A stretch of DNA of 64,000 nucleotides from Xestospongia muta (GCA_963693285.1 OY848921.1:1612001-1676000); one strand, 5' to 3'. Positions 1 through 18,294 are shown, counted from the stretch's first letter. A program made the numbers and translations. The notes: generated by a model not told the origin, from the letters alone.

Positions 1-1272
1 TATAGCACTAATGAGATAGACAATCAGTTCAGACTTAAGATAGCTATCATTAGTAAACTCAAGATTAGTGAACATCAGTACTTACCACAGTGACCTAGGA
101 TAGCTACCATTGGTAAGCTCTAGACTAGTGAACATCAGTACTTACCACAGTGACCTAGGATAGCTACCATTAGTAAGCTCTAGACTAGTGAACATCAGTA
201 CTTGCCACAGTGACCTAGGATAGCTACCATTAATAAGCTCTAGACTAGTCAACATCAGTACTTGCCACAGTGACCTAGGATAGCTACCATTAGTAAGCTC
301 TAGACTAGTGAACATCAGTACTTGCCACAGTGACCTAGGATAGCTACCATTAGTAAGCTCTAGACTAGTGAACATCAGTACTTGCCACAGTGACCTAGGA
401 TAGCTACCATTAGTAAGCTCTAGACTAGTGAACATCAGTACTTACCACAGTGACCTAGGATAGCTACCATTAGTAAGCTCTAGACTAGTGAACATCAGTA
501 CTTGCCACAGTGACCTAGGATAGCTACCATTAATAAGCTCTAGACTAGTGAACATCAGTACTTGCCACAGTGACCTAGGATAGCTACCATTAATAAGCTC
601 TAGACTAGTGAACATCAGTACTTACCACAGTGACCTAGGATAGCTACCATTAGTAAGCTCTAGACTAGTGAACATCAGTACTTGCCACAGTGACCTAGGA
701 TAGCTACCATTAATAAGCTCTAGACTAGTGAACATCAGTACTTGCCACAGTGACCTAGGATAGCTACCATTAATAAGCTCTAGACTAGTGAACATCAGTA
801 CTTACCACAGTGACCTAGGATAGCTACCATTAGTAAGCTCTAGACTAGTGAACATCAGTACTTGCCACAGTGACCTAGGATAGCTACCATTAGTAAGCTC
901 TAGACTAGTGAACATCAGTACTTACCACAGTGACCTAGGATAGCTACCATTAGTAAGCTCTAGACTAGTGAACATCAGTACTTGCCACAGTGACCTAGGA
1001 TAGCTACCATTAGTAAGCTCTAGACTAGTGAACATCAGTACTTACCACAGTGACCTAGGATAGCTACCATTAGTAAGCTCTAGAGTAGTGAACATCAGTA
1101 CTTGCCACAGTGACCTAGGATAGCTACCATTAATAAGCTCTAGACTAGTGAACATCAGTACTTACCACAGTGACCTAGGATAGCTACCATTAGTAAGCTC
1201 TAGACTAGTGAACATCAGTACTTGCCACAGTGACCTAGGATAGCTACCATTAATAAGCTCTAGACTAGTGAA
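1..1272. repeat. 60-bp satellite array, about 21 copies
   Basis: Near-perfect head-to-tail 60-bp units fill this stretch, one per printed line from about position 60 to 1272. Each unit contains the palindrome CCTAGG and the string CTAGACTAG. Two main variable sites (cttgcc/cttacc and tagtaa/taataa) distinguish unit types and alternate irregularly, as expected from unequal exchange. The minus strand reads as an open 20-residue repeat because 60 is divisible by 3; I regard this as a by-product, since there is no gene context. The first 60 bases are diverged edge copies. Confidence 0.97.
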
Positions 1273-1604
1273 CGTCCATTGTTACTAACATAATTACCAT
1301 TAGACTACATTGTTTAGAGTATAATAATTCAGTTCTAATTTAGTATTGATACTACAGTGCCCTAGTTCTTACAATAATATATACTACAAATACAATTTCC
1401 TAATAGTACTAATATTATTGTTGTTCTTATATAACAGGTAATTATTTCCCAAAAGTAGGTAATATACATTCCTCCAGTATCCATGTATTAAGTGGTTTGT
1501 GGTGGAGTGGCATCTTTCCTATATAAATTGTGACTTGTTTGGTTGTGATATCAGAAGTTCATAGTACATTAATAGGACAATTACTTAGTACAAATATGAA
1601 TGTC

Positions 1605-1978
1605 AGTTTCTAGTCTAGAACTGACTAATGCTAATCACTGTAATAAGTAGTACTGGTGTTTGCTAGTCTAGAGCTTACTAATGGTAGCTATCCTAGGTCA
1701 CTGTGGTAAGTACTGATGTTTGCTAGTCTAGAGCTTACTAATGGTAGCTATCCTAGGTCACTGTGGTAAGTACTGATGTTCACTAGTCTAGAGCTTATTA
1801 ATGGTAGCTATCCTAGGTCACTGTGGCAAGTACTGATGTTCACTAGTCTAGAGCTTACTAATGGTAGCTATCCTAGGTCACTGTGGTAAGTACTGATGTT
1901 TGCTAGTCTAGAGCTTACTAATGGTAGCTATCCTAGGTCACTGTGGTAAGTACTGATGTTTGCTAGTCTAGAGCTTAT
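1605..1978. repeat. Second 60-bp satellite array, inverted relative to the first
   Basis: About five good copies plus one diverged copy of the same 60-bp unit, but as its reverse complement. With the array at 1-1272 it forms a large imperfect palindrome with about 330 bp of unique sequence between. Confidence 0.95.
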
Positions 1979-2249
1979 CTAATCTCATAAATAATCTTAT
2001 TTTTCTCTGTAACAACATTTCTTTATCAATCTAAACTACTGATAAATATGGCTGTTATGCTACTTATGTTAGTCATTTGTTGCTTTTACTAGTTGGTCAT
2101 AGTAGTTTACAGAAGAGTTGCATATCTTACAAAACCACATTATGAAGCGATTGTATGAGATAGTAAGTAGTTGGCTATGATATGTTATAATATTTCAAAG
2201 TAATTAATAAACATAATAAAGTGGTTATAATTATTATGGGATGTATGTA

Positions 2250-2757
2250 TAACTGGATGGATGGATGGACAGATGGATTGCTGGATGAATGGATGGACTG
2301 ATGAGTAGATGAATGGATGGATGGATGGATTACTGGGTCAATGGATGGATAGATTGATTGATTAGATGCAGTGTAGGGATGGATAGATGGATAGATGGAT
2401 AGATGAATGGATGGATGGATTGATGGATGGATTGATGGATGGATGGATTTGTGGATGGACAGATGAACATATGGATTGATGGGTAGGTGAATGGACGGAT
2501 GGATAGATGAATGGATGGATTGATGGGTAGATGAATGGATGGATGGATAGATGGATTAATGGATGAATGGATAGATTGATTGATTAGATGTAGTGTAGGG
2601 ATGGATGGATGGATTGATGGATAGATGAATGGATGGATAGATAGATGAATGGATGGATGGATAGATGAATGGATGGATTGATGGGTAGATGAATGGATGG
2701 ATAGATAGATGGATTAATGGATGGAGATATCAATTAATAGATGGATAGACAGGTGGA
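2250..2757. repeat. GGAT/GATA-type minisatellite
   Basis: About 500 bp of imperfect tetranucleotide (atgg/gatg) sequence with occasional interruptions. A longer unit of roughly 100-250 bp with partial duplication is visible: a phrase of the type tagatgtagtgtagggatgg occurs near 2365 and again near 2585. No coding potential is evident. Confidence 0.9.
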
Positions 2758-2954
2758 CTAAACATTGATGGACGAATGTTATTTCATATTAATATAATTA
2801 AGGAAGGGATGTGTTCATACAATGTATGTACACACACATGTATGAACAGAATTTAGCTAATGGAATGTTCCTTTACACTATGTTAGCTACAACAATAGTA
2901 CATGATCTCTTTCTCTCCCCCTCCTCCTCCTATCTCTCCCTCTCTCTCCTACAG

Positions 2955-3184
2955 TTCACGGAGGTATTGTAGAGCTCAGAGACTGGTCTCAATTAACACC
3001 ACCCTCCTCTCGATACAAGTCTCGTCCCTGGAAAAAAGAGGAATCTCGTTTACTTTATAAAACTAAGTTGTGTTGGTTCTATGACCATCATCCACAAGGC
3101 TGTCCTCGTTTACTGTCAGATCAATGCCCATATGCTCACGGAATGAACGAGCTTCGAGAAAGACCAGATTTTAAAACTCTTTAA
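2955..3184 (+). CDS. Last coding exon of a CCCH zinc-finger protein (possibly TRMT44-like)
   Basis: A pyrimidine-rich acceptor ending in ctacag at 2951-2954 precedes an exon open in one frame (first full codon at 2957) to a TAA at 3182-3184. The frame reads HGGIVELRDW near the start and then a CCCH finger: C in KLCWF, C in GCPR, C in QCPY, and H in AHG, followed by a short tail. A C-terminal CCCH finger preceded by an LRDW-like stretch is what I recall for the tRNA Um44 2'-O-methyltransferase TRMT44, but I cannot confirm it here. Earlier exons must lie left of the window or be hidden by the satellites. The stop is 541 bp upstream of the Musashi start, on the same strand. Confidence 0.6.
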
Positions 3185-3725
3185 ACGTCTCTTAACTATA
3201 ATAGTATAATATTTATTTTTCATTGACGGCAAATAATTTTATTCATAGAAGAAGTACCTCCCACGCTCAATTTCCTCTTGCTACTGGCATTTAATACTCC
3301 CACAACTTCGTTTAGATCAGCCATTCACAGGCCAGGGTTCTGCAGTTAGTGGTGTGTCTTAGTGCAGTGTTCTTTAGCTGTGTGTGCTGTGTTGTCGTAG
3401 TGTCCTTCGCTTTAGTCTGAAGTTTAGTGCAATCGTCCGTCTCTCTCTACGTCTTTTCTTAGTTTTAGATTGTAGTGCAAGTTGCGTCGCTGCAGTTTTT
3501 AACACTCTTCCACCGTCAAATTCACTTCCACAACTATTTGTATTAGTTTCACTTACCTCCCGTCCACCATCCCTACAAAAACAAAACTACATCACCTGTC
3601 TACTGGACAAAAAACACAACAAAACGCTATAACACTGTCACTAGTAACAACGAACTTAGACAACCTGTCACTGCCCCTGAAAGTCTTCTCACTACAAGTA
3701 CAATTTCCAAATATAATTGCTCAAT
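3185..3725 (+). other. Intergenic interval and probable 5' UTR/promoter of the Musashi gene
   Basis: 541 bp between the stop of the CCCH gene and the Musashi start. It is T-rich with several short pyrimidine runs. It has no long in-frame coding sequence with family resemblance; an 82-codon open frame at 3384-3632 ends before the Musashi start and resembles nothing I know. It probably contains the 3' UTR of the upstream gene and the Musashi promoter. I see no clear TATA box. Confidence 0.45.
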
Positions 3726-10490
<6,765 letters not shown>

Positions 10491-10823
10491 AAACAAGCAC
10501 CCTCATCAAAAAGTAGAGGTTAATTAATTAATTAATTAATATAATTAATTAATTAATTAATTATGATCATATAAATAATTTGTGAAATTTTTGAAAATGT
10601 ATGATTTATTCATAACATGCTTACAAACTAACTGAAAGTAATTATTATAACAATGGTTATACATTAATTAATAGGCCCTCGTTATGACTGATAATTTATT
10701 TTTGTATAACGTCTTCAAATTTGGTTCCTTTTTTTTTCTTTCTGACATATTATCAATTACAACTTGTACTAACATTTATTTTTAACCCTTTGTAATCTCC
10801 ATTAATTGAAAATATTATGTTAT

Positions 10824-10829
10824 AATAAA
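10824..10829 (+). terminator. Candidate poly(A) signal AATAAA of the Musashi gene
   Basis: An AATAAA hexamer lies 334 bp after the TAA stop. It is the first canonical hexamer I find downstream, but the interval is AT-rich, so chance occurrence is possible. Confidence 0.35.
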
Positions 10830-11754
10830 AGAGATCGTTATCACATCGTGACACTTTTATAGCAAAGTGTCAAAAAATCGGGTCCATATTCCATTGCATA
10901 AATAATATAATTTTAGATGATGAAGCCAACATTATAATAAGAACTGATGGACTTTCTACTGGACTTTTAGTACATTTAATACTGCTAGATGTGACAACAA
11001 CCAAACAAAAGTGTACTGTAGTATTCATAGACTTAAACTCTTAAGTTATGGTATAGCATGTACTGTATTGAACTAGTTGACCAACAGATAGCTAGTCAAT
11101 AATACTCTACAAATAAATTACAAGCTTGAAGTTTTTTTAGGATTCCACTTATAGACATACATTTGTGTTTTTCTATTTGAAGAAACCAGTTGCATAAACT
11201 GGTAAGAATTCAGTTAGTTGTATTATATTATATTTACCTAATACAACAGGTAATATAACCCTACAATCATGAATTTTGAAAATTGCAATCTACCCCTGAC
11301 ATAAAGTTATGTCCCTATCCTCATTCCTATGCCGGCATACATGAAGATGTGTAGGTTCAGGAATGAGCTGCTGGACACAACTAATTGGTCAACTGGGTTA
11401 ACAACACATTAGATTATTATTTTGCAATTAATTAATTAATTAATTAATAATAATAGCTCTATCACTACAAAGAACTAGATTAGGTACATTGACAAAAGAC
11501 CACTTGAATTTTTTGTAGCATAATATTTTTCTAAAATATACAATTTCAGTGCTATAAATAGATTAGTAGCAATGAAGGAATGAGAGGTTATAATTAATAC
11601 CTATTATTAGAATCATATGTCTGTCTACATGTACTTACATGTATTCTATGAAACCAATCACTCTTCCCTTATCGACTTCAACAAATCTGAGCTATAGGTA
11701 GCTAGCAATAGTCAATGAATTATCTAAAACTGTTACTAGTATAGTTTAAATGTT

Positions 11755-11905
11755 ATGTGTCTCTCAAGTACCCTTATAAGATATCAATAAACTGGACGAT
11801 CCATACAGATCACTGTCACCTTCTAACTCAAACATCTTACTCTCTATATAAACTAAGTGACACTTGATTAGTTCACATGTAATACAGTAATATGTTTAAA
11901 TAGCG
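11755..11905. repeat. Diverged copy of the carboxypeptidase 3' flank element
   Basis: This segment resembles 14235-14420 with gaps: shared words include agatatcaa.aaactgga, ccatacagatca, cactgtcaccttctaactcaaa and ttcacatgtaa.acagtaa.atgt.taaat. It is in the same + orientation but much more diverged than the copies beside genes A, B and C, so it may be an older member of this element. Confidence 0.65.
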
Positions 11906-12355
11906 TGCCTACAATTTTCATTCATAGCTAAAATTTATAAATAGTAAAGTTTGTTAATAAATTAAAACTGTATTGGTGTATTAAAAGATTGATACATTTA
12001 AAATACATAATTTTTTCAAAGCTACCACTGACAGATCTGAGTTCATGTAGCAGGTAAGATACACTGTGATAGTTGTCTCCTTCATACATGCACTAGTTTC
12101 ACTAATTTTATAATATATACATACACATATATATTGTAACAGAAAATTACTGAGACCGCTACACTGTCTAGTTTGGAAATTTCTAATAGAAATATATTAT
12201 ACCTTTTATGGTATATAGATATTGCTTTAAAACTATATTTCTTTCCAATAACAACTTGTATAATGTTAAAAATACTATAGGTATTTTGAAGACTTTAATT
12301 AGTTCTTAATCAAAATCAATTAAAAATCAATTAATGTTAGTCACACGTGTAGTTA

Positions 12356-12367
12356 TTTCCCGCCAAA
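12356..12367 (+). promoter_or_regulatory. E2F-like site TTTCCCGCCAAA
   Basis: The 12-mer matches the E2F/DP consensus (TTTSSCGC with a flanking AAA). The identical 12-mer recurs at 14005-14016 and, inverted, at 22740-22751. No downstream protein-coding start is evident; a GTGAGT donor-like site follows about 100 bp on. Confidence 0.4.
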
Positions 12368-12460
12368 TTTGTCACGAGTTTGTTTTGAGTGATCGTAAAA
12401 TTGAAGCATGACAAGATTATCTTGATAACATAAAGGTCTCCTCCATTTTGCATACTTTTA

Positions 12461-13600
12461 TTAGAAGGTGAGTTATCTCTCCATCCGTCCATCTCACGTC
12501 CATTCTACAGTTGTTACAAATAACTGTCTTTTTCTTCCTCTATGTTCTCTACGACTCATCGCATCGTTGGATCATCTCGTACTTCGTTGGATCGACTCGC
12601 CTCATCGTTGGATAACTCTGGATCATCTTTTTATTTTATTTTTGTCATCTTTATCTGTTTCTTTTCTTTTTATTCTTATTTTTTATTTATTTTTTTTATT
12701 ATTTATTTATTTTTGTCAAGTGATTTTTGAATTTAAAAAAAAAAGATTTTATTTCTTCCCTCCACGTTTCTACAGGACTCAACTTGGAAGTTCTTTCCCT
12801 GTTCTAGACTGTGTTCTCTGGTGTTCTCTGATGTTGTTGACTGTTCTCTGATGTTCTCTTGACTCAGTTGACTGTTCTAATCTTCTCTGGATGTAAAAGA
12901 TGAGTCGCTCTCCATGTCATTGGACTCTTCCTGTCTTCCTTCAAGCCTTCTTTCCTCTTCTTTAATTTTTATTTTTTTTTATTTTGGGCTATCCAGCCCA
13001 TACACAATACACACACTCATACAATCCCTATTAATTATCTCTCCCCTACCGCCTGGCGGCCTAAAAAAAAAATTTTTTTTTTAAATCCTAGGCCGCCAGG
13101 TGGCGGGGGAGAGCTCTGATCTTCTAGGGTGCGTGTGTGTGCTGTGTGTGTGTGTGTGTTGGTGGTCCTTTTTCACTTCCTCTGTCTCTCTTCACTCTCT
13201 ATCCATTCATATTGTCACTATCAGTTCATAACTACTCTCTTTTTCTTTCCCTGCAGGAGCTCTGGTGAAAAAGGTGAGCTGTCTCTCCATCCATCCATCC
13301 ACTCCTCATCCATTCTTTAGTAATCCAGTTGTTATTCTTCTCTTTCTCCCTCTATGTTCTCAACTTGTGGACTGACTGGACTCTTGGGAACTCTCTATCT
13401 TTTCTTTCCTACAATTGCTGGATTGGAGACCTTCACTAGTACTGGACTTCTTGGGAACTCTTCAACTACAGAGACTATTTTTATTTTTAGTTTTAGTTGT
13501 CATTTTTTTAGTTTTTTCTTTTATAATTTGTTATTTGTTTTATAATTTTATTATTTGTTATTTGTTATTTTCTTTAAAAAAGCATTTTCACCAGTCAATT
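12461..13600 (+). repeat. Two diverged copies of a T-rich noncoding unit
   Basis: The stretch near 12463-12760 and the stretch near 13265-13600 share an ordered set of words: an aaggtgag donor-like start, tctctccatc.gtccatc or ccatccatcc, cattct, cagttgtta, ttcttc, ctctatgttctc, and then a long T/AT-rich tail. I infer an old tandem duplication of about 0.8 kb. No coding frame is convincing in either copy. Confidence 0.4.
13039..13113. repeat. GC-rich inverted repeat (hairpin) with A/T loop
   Basis: Arms 13039-13062 and 13090-13113 are reverse complements with three mismatches. Their core GCCTGGCGGCCT/AGGCCGCCAGG is unusually GC-rich for this AT-rich region. The loop is A(n)T(n), itself self-complementary. 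It could be a tiny foldback element, a transposon-end remnant or a structured-RNA source; no rho-type terminator role is expected in an animal. Confidence 0.75.
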
Positions 13601-14004
13601 TTAACTTTGAAGATATTTATTTAATAATTATTTTTATAACTTAAAACTTTTCATCTATCTACATTTAATATAACTTTAAAAACTTAGTTTAGATTTCAAT
13701 TTTTTAATCACCTAATAAATCATACTAATTTTATTAATCTTTTTTACAACTATTTATTACACATCATCCATCTTACTTATAATATAGTTCATTTTTTTAA
13801 TATTGTTATTCTTTAGCTTTATTTACAAGATAAATAATTTTAGCAATTCTTTAGTTTGTATCATATTATCATTAATGTTCTTAACAAAAAGCTAAAATAT
13901 TTAATTAAAAATAGTTTTTTTTAATAATTAATTAAAAATCTATTAGTTTTGCTGTTCTTGTTAGCGTTTTGCTGTACGCGTGACTGCGTGTGCTACTGTT
14001 ATAT

Positions 14005-14016
14005 TTTCCCGCCAAA
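14005..14016 (+). promoter_or_regulatory. E2F-like site in the left amplicon flank
   Basis: TTTCCCGCCAAA followed closely by GGTCACGCG. The inverted arm has the matching site at 22740-22751 intact; the copy after gene C (28240-28251) has lost the core CG (GGCAGG in place of GGCGGG). Confidence 0.4.
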
Positions 14017-14219
14017 ATAATAGGTCACGCGTTTGCTGTTACTCACTAGTCGTGTGCTGACGATATAGTAATGGATTCTCTGGAGACCTTCTTTGATTGA
14101 ACTCTTCACCTATTGAAATTTTAATTTGTTTCATTTTAAATTTTAATGAAGTTATTTTTAAATGATTATTTTATTCTAGGCTTTTAATCATTAAAATTAA
14201 TATTTATTTACTATTTAAC

Positions 14220-14420
14220 TTGTTTGTTTACAAAGTTCAGTACTCTCACAAGATATCAACAAACTGGATGAGATCCATACAGATCAGAGAAACTCCACAA
14301 TCACTGTCACCTTCTAACTCAAAGATCTTTCTATACATTAAGCACAACTTGATGATATATACTGGTAGCAGTAGATTCACATGTAACACAGTAACATGTC
14401 TAAATGGCTAATGTACAATT
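14220..14420. repeat. Conserved 3' flank element, copy A
   Basis: About 200 bp nearly identical to 22350-22550 and 27855-28055 (both inverted relative to this one), lying beyond the zinc-finger relic of each carboxypeptidase gene. A 63-codon frame is open in all three copies on this strand but has no ATG at its head. The other strand has a shorter ATG frame of about 31 codons starting MYRKIFELEGDSDCG, also conserved. Neither resembles a family I know, so I list it as a repeated element rather than a gene. Confidence 0.7.
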
Positions 14421-14605
14421 TTATTCACGTTAAATATAAAACATAAAATTTGGAAAAGATACATTTTAAAGTACAGAATTATGTACAATGGGAGACATTT
14501 GTCATACAAGAGTGCAATTTATGGTTACTGAAATTAGATGAGGTCAAATGATATTATACTCAACTAGATGATATTAGTGATAAAATAGATGACTGGCCAT
14601 GGACT

Positions 14606-14765
14606 TGATGACACATACATTGATGTGTCTTTACATTATCTTCTATACTAAATGTACAAGTACAGTCTGGACAGTGGTAAGATTTGTCACCAGTGTGATG
14701 AGAATAAATATCATAATATTACAATCAGTATTGGTTATATGATGACATAAAGGACACTGGAAAAT
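14606..14765 (-). pseudogene. C2H2 zinc-finger relic, copy A
   Basis: On the minus strand a linker HTGDK is followed by YHCPDC and then H-x3-C/H spacing (KTHQCMCH), a recognisable C2H2 finger with its typical inter-finger linker. Upstream, the words CPLCHH (read from the related copies) suggest part of another finger in a different frame. It is too short and frame-broken to be a working gene. It lies just past the stop of gene A and was duplicated with it. Confidence 0.6.
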
Positions 14766-14864
14766 TATTAATTAACTATCACAGAAAATTTATCATCAGT
14801 AACAGCAGGGTATAAAATAAATTAAACAACTATAGAAATTTTGCGATAGTTATTTAATTAATAA

Positions 14865-16688
14865 TTAATTAACCCATTCAACACTGGGTTGATTCATAAT
14901 TTGTGTAGCATAGCGTACATGGATAGCTACTATATCCAGCTGATGATGTACTTCATTCCAATCTTCTAATGTTGTAGCATTAAAGATACTATCTACTACT
15001 CCTGGAAAAGAAGCACCTGAATATGAGTTGACTGAACTAGGAGCAAAGATAACATGTCTATATGGAGAAAGAAAGAGAGGAAAGAATGGATGGATAGAGA
15101 AGAGAATGGACAGATAGAAGGATCAACCATTGTTCTTAAGTGAAGTACATATATATAAAGTATTGTTTCTTACTTATAATAAGGTCGTCCTGGTAGTCCT
15201 TCTGGTAAAATAAATGCTCTCTCTATATTCATTAGTTTATTGTTAAGTATTCTGACTATATTCTCACTACAATATAGAGACAAAGATATAGTTAATAACT
15301 ACTGGTATATACTAACTTGGCTGTGTCAGCATATTTTATGAGTGTATTATGAAGATTGGTAGCAGCTGTTGAAAAGTTAGTTAAACAAGAATAAAGGAAC
15401 TCTAGAGAACAAATGATAATATTAATACACAAATTTATATGGTCTCTTATGTCACTAACTAATGTACTAATATAATATAGGTAAGATGTAATACTTAATA
15501 TGACATATTATAATATGTGTATATTAGGAGGACATCTTACCAGTTGATATATTATAATGTTGTAACTGATTACCATATGTTGTCTCTAACTCATTATATA
15601 GCTCCATTAATCTCTCTGAATAATCAATTGGATTATAAGGAAGAATGGGTGTGGTTGATAGTGCCATGGCAACAGTTAACCACACCTCTCCTAATGCTTT
15701 ATGATGTATGAAGTCAGGATCACCAAAATGACTCATCCAATAAAAATTGTCATGAACAGAATGATAGACAAAATACTTGTTGCCCTAAAATGGTTTGATA
15801 AATAAATGCAAATGAATTGGCTCAAATAAAATGTATTGGACAGATATATAATAAATAATAGATAGTCATGATACCTGGTACCATAAGTCAGAGCTGGTCA
15901 CTCCCACGCTCTGAATAAAGAGAGTAAAGTCACTTCCAGAGCCTAAATTACTTATCCTATTGAATAACAAATCACATGATAATCACGTGACAATTTATGT
16001 CTTCTACTTTGGTTTTGAAGATTTGGAATGGTTCTTCCATTGTTCATAAACTGTCTGGAAATCATCACAAGGACAAGCTACCTAGTAGACAAATGTCATC
16101 ATAAATAAATACACAACAATGATAATATATCTGTCCATACTAACTTGTTGTGTGGCGTTATAAATAGATTCATATAACAGTGGACTACTTGAAGCTGAAA
16201 AAGATTCCATTCCTATATTGAAAATGAAACTATAATATTATTATTAAATCTTTTGAAATATATCAATTGTTATATAATTATAATATTATTATTATTATTA
16301 TATATGTAATGATGTCATTAGATAGACTTACCTTCTACAGCTATATCTACATTAAGATAAGCTACAGCATTTGCTCCTAATAACTTCTCTACATCCTATA
16401 TATATAATATATTATATAACTACTTGTACATATATACCTCCACATACTCTGTAGAACCAGTCAAGCCATATTCCTCAGCATCCCAACTACATAATACTAC
16501 TGTTCTACCTGGTCTCCAACCTTTAAGAGAAAACTAATCACTATCTCTCTCTCATTCTCAAATCTTACCTGTGTTCCTCAGGTCACCTAACACTCGAGCT
16601 ATGTCCATTAATACAGCTGTACCACTATTAGGATCAACTGCTCCAAATGTCCATGCATCATGATGATTACCTAACATAACTAAATGAT

Positions 16689-16751
<63 letters not shown>

Positions 16752-18294
16752 TAATACAACAGTTCCTATTGATCTAACCTGGTTCTACTTTTCCATAAAT
16801 AACAGCAAATACATTACTAATAGTTCTTCTCTCTAATATATTATTTACTTGAAGGAAAGTTAAACTATTAACAAACAGAGATAAACTCACACACTAACTA
16901 GATCAGACATACTTAGTGTTATTAGTAGACTGATAGATACAGTAATTGGTAATATTTAGTTCTCCCTTCCATGACAATGGTACTTCAAATGTATCTAATT
17001 GACTAAAGAGAGGAACATACAGACATTTATTATTATATTCCTACTTCATAAAATGGACAGCATCTCCATATGATATTGGTTGAACAGGTATAGCAGGAAC
17101 ATCACCAGATCTGATAACATCTTCATAAGATCGACGATACACCTCATCTGAAAGAGAATAGAGATTATAGTGACAATGACAAACAAGGTAGTACCAATTG
17201 CTGGTATTCCAGGAGTAAGAGGATCTCCACTTGGTATAATAAGTGACCCTCGTTGTAACCCTCTAGGAGGAAGACTAGGACCATTAGGGTAGACGGGGGG
17301 ACCTCCTTTCGGAGCAGCATCTGCTGGATCAGAGTATATGATTAACCCAGTGCATCCAAATCTTTGAGCTAAATGAGCCTGTTAAAGATATAAAGACTAG
17401 AAGTACTAAATTATGAGACTTCTGATACCTTATCTCCTCTGTATATCCTACCATATCTTGCTATACAAATATGACCAGTAATGTTTAAACTTAAGTTTGT
17501 AGTAATATAATCAAAGTCTTCAAACTGTGCATAATTTACATACACCAGAGAACCCTAAAGGAAAGAGAGAGATTTACCAGAAGGTAAATAATTGCTTACT
17601 TCAGCTGATCCAATTCCTGAGTAAGCATTAAAAGGAGGAGGGACGTCAGTGTCATTTTCTCCAGGTGTCAGGGGAGGTTCCTGTCTTGTTTCTGCAGTGT
17701 AAAGGACATCTTTGTTATCACTAAGAACCTTTAGTACATTGTAGTTGCTACGATTTACATAACTCAATAATACACTATAGTTTGTCATCTCTACAAGATC
17801 AAATTTATGTTGTAAGAAAGACTGATAGATGAGGTTAGCAACATCTTCATTTTGTTCTTTGCCAGCAATATGAGGTCTAGCAGTAAGTTGTCTATCAGAG
17901 AAGTATTAATAATTATTATGATCAGTTTAACCTTCTATAGCCAGGACCTCTCAGCAGTTTACCTTAAATTTTCTTTTATTTTATTTGAGTCCAAACTTTC
18001 AGACACATAGTCTCCTATTGGCTGAGATTCACCATTAACAGTTACAATAGCACCCCATGAATTAACTGCTGGTTCATCAGTAGACTCATAAATACCCCAT
18101 CCTAGTAGAAAACCAGCACCAAAGCTAGTACAAAGCAACAGTACTACACAGATAATGGCACAAATTAGACAGAAGATATGTCTGGACTTTTTAGATGATT
18201 TTCTATGTTGTAATAATGTGTGGTCATCTTTTTGGATAGAGCCCAACTCGTTCAAACTAAAGTTATCATCTAATAGTCTGCCTTCATCGGCCAT
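14865..18294 (-). CDS. FOLH1-like: Glutamate carboxypeptidase II-like M28B peptidase, copy A
   Basis: Seventeen exons on the minus strand: 18294-17963, 17891-17600, 17554-17429, 17378-17195, 17147-17045, 17002-16913, 16864-16779, 16688-16569, 16520-16438, 16395-16332, 16212-16145, 16081-16008, 15956-15875, 15784-15541, 15401-15317, 15266-15174, 15057-14865. They total 2319 nt and give an unbroken 772-aa product, close to the usual 750 aa. A short N-terminal cytoplasmic part is followed by one hydrophobic segment ([20 protein letters not shown]), a type II membrane anchor. The protease-associated part has [10 protein letters not shown] and YSDPAD. The catalytic part has GNHHDAW, VDPNSG, WDAEEYG and NVDVA, and DPDFIHH supplies the last metal His. 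The C-terminal dimerisation-type helical part is complete. Family members are zinc ectopeptidases releasing C-terminal glutamate; the substrate here is unknown. The stop codon lies in a TTAA-rich run. Confidence 0.93.
16690..16748. repeat. (GA)n microsatellite in an intron of copy A
   Basis: Reads as (CT)n on the gene strand and forms the polypyrimidine tract before exon 8. The same intron in B, C and D carries CT tracts of different lengths. Confidence 0.9.

Larger units (their letters stand above)
10491..13888. other. Gene-poor interval with no supported gene
   Basis: About 3.4 kb after the Musashi stop. It contains TTAA-rich palindromic runs (10521-10562, 11430-11450), a diverged copy of a flank element (about 11755-11905), two E2F-like/T-rich stretches, a GC-rich hairpin (13039-13113) and long poly-T/AT tracts. 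Open frames here are short and low complexity. A conserved-looking phrase (aggtgagttatctctccatcc) recurs in altered form near 13270, suggesting old duplication, perhaps of a noncoding exon with its donor. Confidence 0.6.
13889..18294. repeat. Left arm of a large inverted duplication
   Basis: This 4.4-kb segment (gene A plus its 3' flank) is the reverse complement of 18426-22862 at high identity. Homology includes exons, introns, the zinc-finger relic, the flank element and the E2F-like site, and ends on the outer side near the words caaaaagctaaa. The centre (18295-18425) is the shared promoter. Confidence 0.9.

Noticed and set aside
142..435. 97-codon repetitive open frame on the minus strand in the first satellite
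   Set aside because: It follows from a 60-bp unit with no stop in one frame; there is no gene context and adjacent arrays break it.
1..1272. CRISPR-like array
   Set aside because: Repeats are contiguous 60-bp units with no unique spacers, and the gene structures are animal; this is a satellite.
12468..12851. 127-codon Leu/Phe-rich frame
   Set aside because: Low-complexity T-rich sequence; the hydrophobic composition comes from poly-T.
14220..14411. 63-codon frame conserved in three copies
   Set aside because: It has no ATG, the copies are recent duplicates so conservation is uninformative, and it resembles no known family.
15524..15736. Separate small genes at 15.5, 21.0 and 26.5 kb with MSHFGDPDF starts
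   Set aside because: These are exon 14 of the carboxypeptidase genes; the Met is internal and the apparent C-terminus is read-through into the intron.
17959..18294. Stand-alone 110-aa single-pass membrane proteins at 18.3, 18.4 and 23.9 kb
   Set aside because: The frames are exon 1 of the carboxypeptidase genes; the apparent stop is made by the donor site (AAG|gtaaag).
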